Part shown: piece after piece, positions 15,057-16,881 of the stretch
How positions within the stretch are numbered: the stretch's first letter is position 1
Layout: the number at the start of each line of letters is the position of its first letter
Assembly: GCA_900549685.1 (NCBI GenBank)
Contig: UROX01000041.1
Location: forward strand, 1 to 16,881
Direction: 5' to 3'
Length of the DNA stretch: 16,881 bases
Source of the DNA: an uncultured Alistipes sp.
Lineage (GTDB): Bacteria; Bacteroidota; Bacteroidia; Bacteroidales; Rikenellaceae
The notes under the pieces: model-generated
Told to the model about the DNA's origin: nothing
What the model saw: only the letters and a program-made list of their open reading frames with translations
Database searches by the model: none
Position numbers and translations under genes: made by a program

Positions 15057-16094
15057 ATGCAAGCATATACCTATGTAAAGAAAGGCACGTTCGAATTGCG
15101 GGAAAAGCCGAAGCCCGAATTGCAGAATCCGCGCGATGCCGTCGTGCGTCTGACGCTCGGAAGCATCTGCACCAGCGATCTGCATATCAAACACGGCAGT
15201 GTTCCTCGCGCCGTGGAGGGCGTTACCGTCGGTCACGAGATGGTCGGTGTCGTGGAACAGGTCGGTGAGGAGGTCTCGTCGGTGAAGGTCGGCGACCGGG
15301 TGACGGTCAATGTCGAGACCTTCTGCGGCGAATGTTTCTTCTGCCGTAAGGGTTACGTGAATAATTGTACCGATCCCGACGGTGGCTGGGCATTGGGTTG
15401 CCGTATCGACGGCGGGCAGGCCGAATATGTCCGTGTGCCCTATGCCGACCGGGGCCTGAACCGCATCCCCGATTCGGTGAGCGACGAGCAGGCTCTGTTC
15501 GTGGGCGATATTCTGGCTACCGGCTACTGGGCGGCGCGGATATCGGAAATCACCTCCGACGATACGGTGCTGATTATCGGTGCGGGACCGACGGGAATCT
15601 GTACGCTGCTTTGCGCGATGCTGAAGCGGCCGAAGCGGATCGTCGTCTGCGAGAAGTCGCCCGAACGGCGACAATTCGTGCGGGAACACTATCCCGACGT
15701 GCTCGCGGTCGGACCGGAGGAGTGCCGGGAGTTCGTTCTCCGGAACAGCGACCATGGCGGAGCCGACGTCGTGCTGGAGGTGGCCGGAGCGGACGATACG
15801 TTCCGTCTGGCGTGGGAGTGTGCCCGGCCCAATGCGGTCGTCACCGTCGTCGCGCTTTACGACAGGCCGCAGGTCCTTCCGCTGCCGGAAATGTACGGCA
15901 AAAACCTGACGTTCAAGACCGGTGGCGTGGACGGTTGCGACTGCGCCGAGATCCTGCGCCTGATCGAGGCGGGCCGGATCGACACGACACCGCTCATCAC
16001 GCACCGTTTCCCGTTGAGCCGGATCGACGAGGCCTACCGTCTTTTCGAGGGCAAGGGCGACGGGGTGATTAAGGTGGCGATTGCGAACGGGTGA
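15057..16094 (+). CDS. Zinc-dependent medium-chain alcohol dehydrogenase
   Basis: A 345-residue cytosolic NAD(P)-dependent dehydrogenase of the zinc-containing MDR family; the substrate (primary, secondary or sugar alcohol) cannot be told. The catalytic zinc site is visible in SICTSDLH (Cys38, Asp41, His43) and GHE (His60-Glu61), with Asp151 in DILATGYW as a further candidate. The structural zinc cysteines are Cys90, Cys93, Cys96 and Cys104 in CGECFFCRKGYVNNC. The Rossmann nucleotide site is VLIIGAGPTG (171-180), followed by an acidic VVCEKSPERR; the Glu at the end of beta-2 suggests a preference for NAD. It has its own promoter, no close neighbour on the same strand, and looks monocistronic. 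Confidence 0.88.
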   Translation: MQAYTYVKKGTFELREKPKPELQNPRDAVVRLTLGSICTSDLHIKHGSVPRAVEGVTVGHEMVGVVEQVGEEVSSVKVGDRVTVNVETFCGECFFCRKGYVNNCTDPDGGWALGCRIDGGQAEYVRVPYADRGLNRIPDSVSDEQALFVGDILATGYWAARISEITSDDTVLIIGAGPTGICTLLCAMLKRPKRIVVCEKSPERRQFVREHYPDVLAVGPEECREFVLRNSDHGGADVVLEVAGADDTFRLAWECARPNAVVTVVALYDRPQVLPLPEMYGKNLTFKTGGVDGCDCAEILRLIEAGRIDTTPLITHRFPLSRIDEAYRLFEGKGDGVIKVAIANG

Positions 16095-16403
16095 CGAGAC
16101 CGCATGGAAATCCGTATTTCGATCCCCGTCGGGGTGACTTCATTTTTTCATGCGGATACGAAAAATTGGACCGGATGCGAGACCAGAGCCTTGGGCGGTA
16201 TCGGTCGGGTGAAGTCTTGATTCCGGGACATGGCTGCTCGAATCCTGTCTCTGTCGGAGGCTGTTAAGAAAAGGGTGCTCGGCTTATGAAGTCGAATCGT
16301 ATGCACGGCAGAGACTGCGGGCAGTGTCGGTCGTGCGACGATTCCGAAGTGTGCGGCTTTTTCAAATTGTCTCTGAGAGTATTATTTAAAGTATGCCGGC
16401 AAC
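16095..16403. other. Intergenic region between the dehydrogenase and secA
   Basis: About 310 bp between two converging genes with no supported gene. CCCC-GTC-GGGG followed about 10 nt later by TTTTTT (about 16123-16149) may be a weak terminator for the dehydrogenase. A short A/T-rich patch occurs at about 16380-16391. No tRNA is present. Confidence 0.5.
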
Positions 16404-16440
16404 GGAAAAGGCGTCCGACGGAGAGTCGGACGCCTTTTCC
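16404..16440. terminator. Long perfect bidirectional terminator hairpin near secA
   Basis: GGAAAAGGCGTCCGAC (16404-16419) and GTCGGACGCCTTTTCC (16425-16440) are a perfect 16-bp inverted repeat with a 5-nt loop. The stem is GC-rich in the middle and has A4/T4 tracts at its base, so it can act on both strands. It lies 45 bp beyond the secA stop and most likely terminates secA, while also stopping read-through from the dehydrogenase side. Confidence 0.9.
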
Positions 16441-16484
16441 TGTCTCGTATTCGTAAGGCCTTCGTCTTATCGCGTTTCCGGCGA

Positions 16485-16881
16485 TCAGGCCATCGTTTTG
16501 CCGTGGCAATGTTTGTATTTCTTGCCGCTTCCGCAGGGGCAGGGATCGTTGCGTCCCACCTTCTTTTCCACGTGGACGGGCATCGGTTTGCTCTTTTCGG
16601 TCGAACCGGCTGCCGCGGCGGCTTCCATCCGCGAGGTCTGCATTTTCGACATGTCGGTTTTGGGCTGCTGCGGTGCCGGGCGCTGACGCACGGCGTTCTC
16701 GGGATTCTCCCTGACGGGGATGAAAGCCTTGAACAGCGTGGAAAGAATCTCCCGGTTGCTCTTGTCGAGCATCTTGCTGAACAGGTTGTAGGATTCGAAC
16801 TTGTAGATCAACAGCGGGTCTTTCTGCTCGTAGGAGGCGTTCTGTACGCTCTGGCGCAGTTCGTCCATCTCGCGCAGGTGC
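16485..16881 (-). CDS. secA: Protein translocase ATPase SecA, C-terminal part
   Basis: This is the 3' end of secA, cut by the window edge; the frame is open to the edge and encodes about 131 residues. SecA is the ATPase motor that pushes preproteins through SecYEG. Seen: the end of the helical scaffold/wing region (HLREMDELRQSVQNASYEQK then DPLLIYKFES and YNLFSKML), a variable Pro/Gln/Ala-rich linker, and the C-terminal SEC-C zinc motif VGRNDPCPCGSGKKYKHCHG, which binds SecB or ribosomes in other bacteria. The Cys-x-Cys-x8-Cys-His ligands are all present, so the tail is intact. Internal Met codons near 16868 are not starts. A strong terminator lies just beyond the stop codon. Confidence 0.96.
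   Translation of the reverse strand, partial: HLREMDELRQSVQNASYEQKDPLLIYKFESYNLFSKMLDKSNREILSTLFKAFIPVRENPENAVRQRPAPQQPKTDMSKMQTSRMEAAAAAGSTEKSKPMPVHVEKKVGRNDPCPCGSGKKYKHCHGKTMA

Noticed and set aside
16225..16260. A CTCGAATCC stretch resembling a tRNA T-loop
   Set aside because: The flanking bases do not form a T-stem, and no acceptor or anticodon arm can be folded around it.

Overview
The window looks like chromosomal DNA of a high-GC member of the Bacteroidota, most likely Bacteroidales and perhaps an Alistipes/Rikenellaceae-type gut bacterium. That taxonomic guess is inference. It rests on (i) repeated TAnnTTTG-type -7 boxes, the Bacteroidota promoter element, ahead of rnpB, mqnB, prfA, aspA and the dehydrogenase gene, and a TACCTTTA variant ahead of relA; (ii) the BioC/BioG route to pimeloyl-ACP combined with the futalosine menaquinone pathway; and (iii) the style of the proteins (RF1, OMP decarboxylase, aspartase, XseA, SecA tail). 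Most of the window is housekeeping or biosynthetic. I see no CRISPR array, IS element, tRNA, phage module or defence island.

Layout. Positions 1-847 hold the C-terminal part of a calcineurin-like metallophosphoesterase. Its reading frame breaks near position 75, and a short PAS-like piece in another frame precedes it. A hairpin terminator follows, then the RNase P RNA gene rnpB (about 926-1323), whose closing helix plus U-run also looks like its terminator. About 740 bp without a convincing gene comes next. A tight minus-strand operon then runs from 5946 down to 2063: mqnB-mqnD-bioF-bioG-bioC, with every junction overlapping. It couples two steps of futalosine-type menaquinone synthesis to early biotin synthesis.

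From about 6321 the plus strand carries prfA and pyrF, ended by a strong terminator (8371-8400), then aspA with its own promoter and a palindrome next to the predicted transcription start. A second plus-strand unit holds a long RelA/SpoT-family gene, xseA, xseB and a small SAM-dependent methyltransferase with an N-terminal Cys4 motif, all separated by 1-12 bp and ended by a hairpin at about 14690-14715. A stand-alone zinc-dependent alcohol dehydrogenase follows (15057-16094). The window ends in the minus-strand 3' end of secA, separated from its neighbour by a 16-bp perfect hairpin that can terminate in both directions.

The observations most worth following are the reading-frame and domain break at the extreme left end, the RelA/SpoT protein that keeps its hydrolase metal ligands but has lost the catalytic Glu-Asp pair, and the merged menaquinone-biotin operon. 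I did not find a clearly new system.
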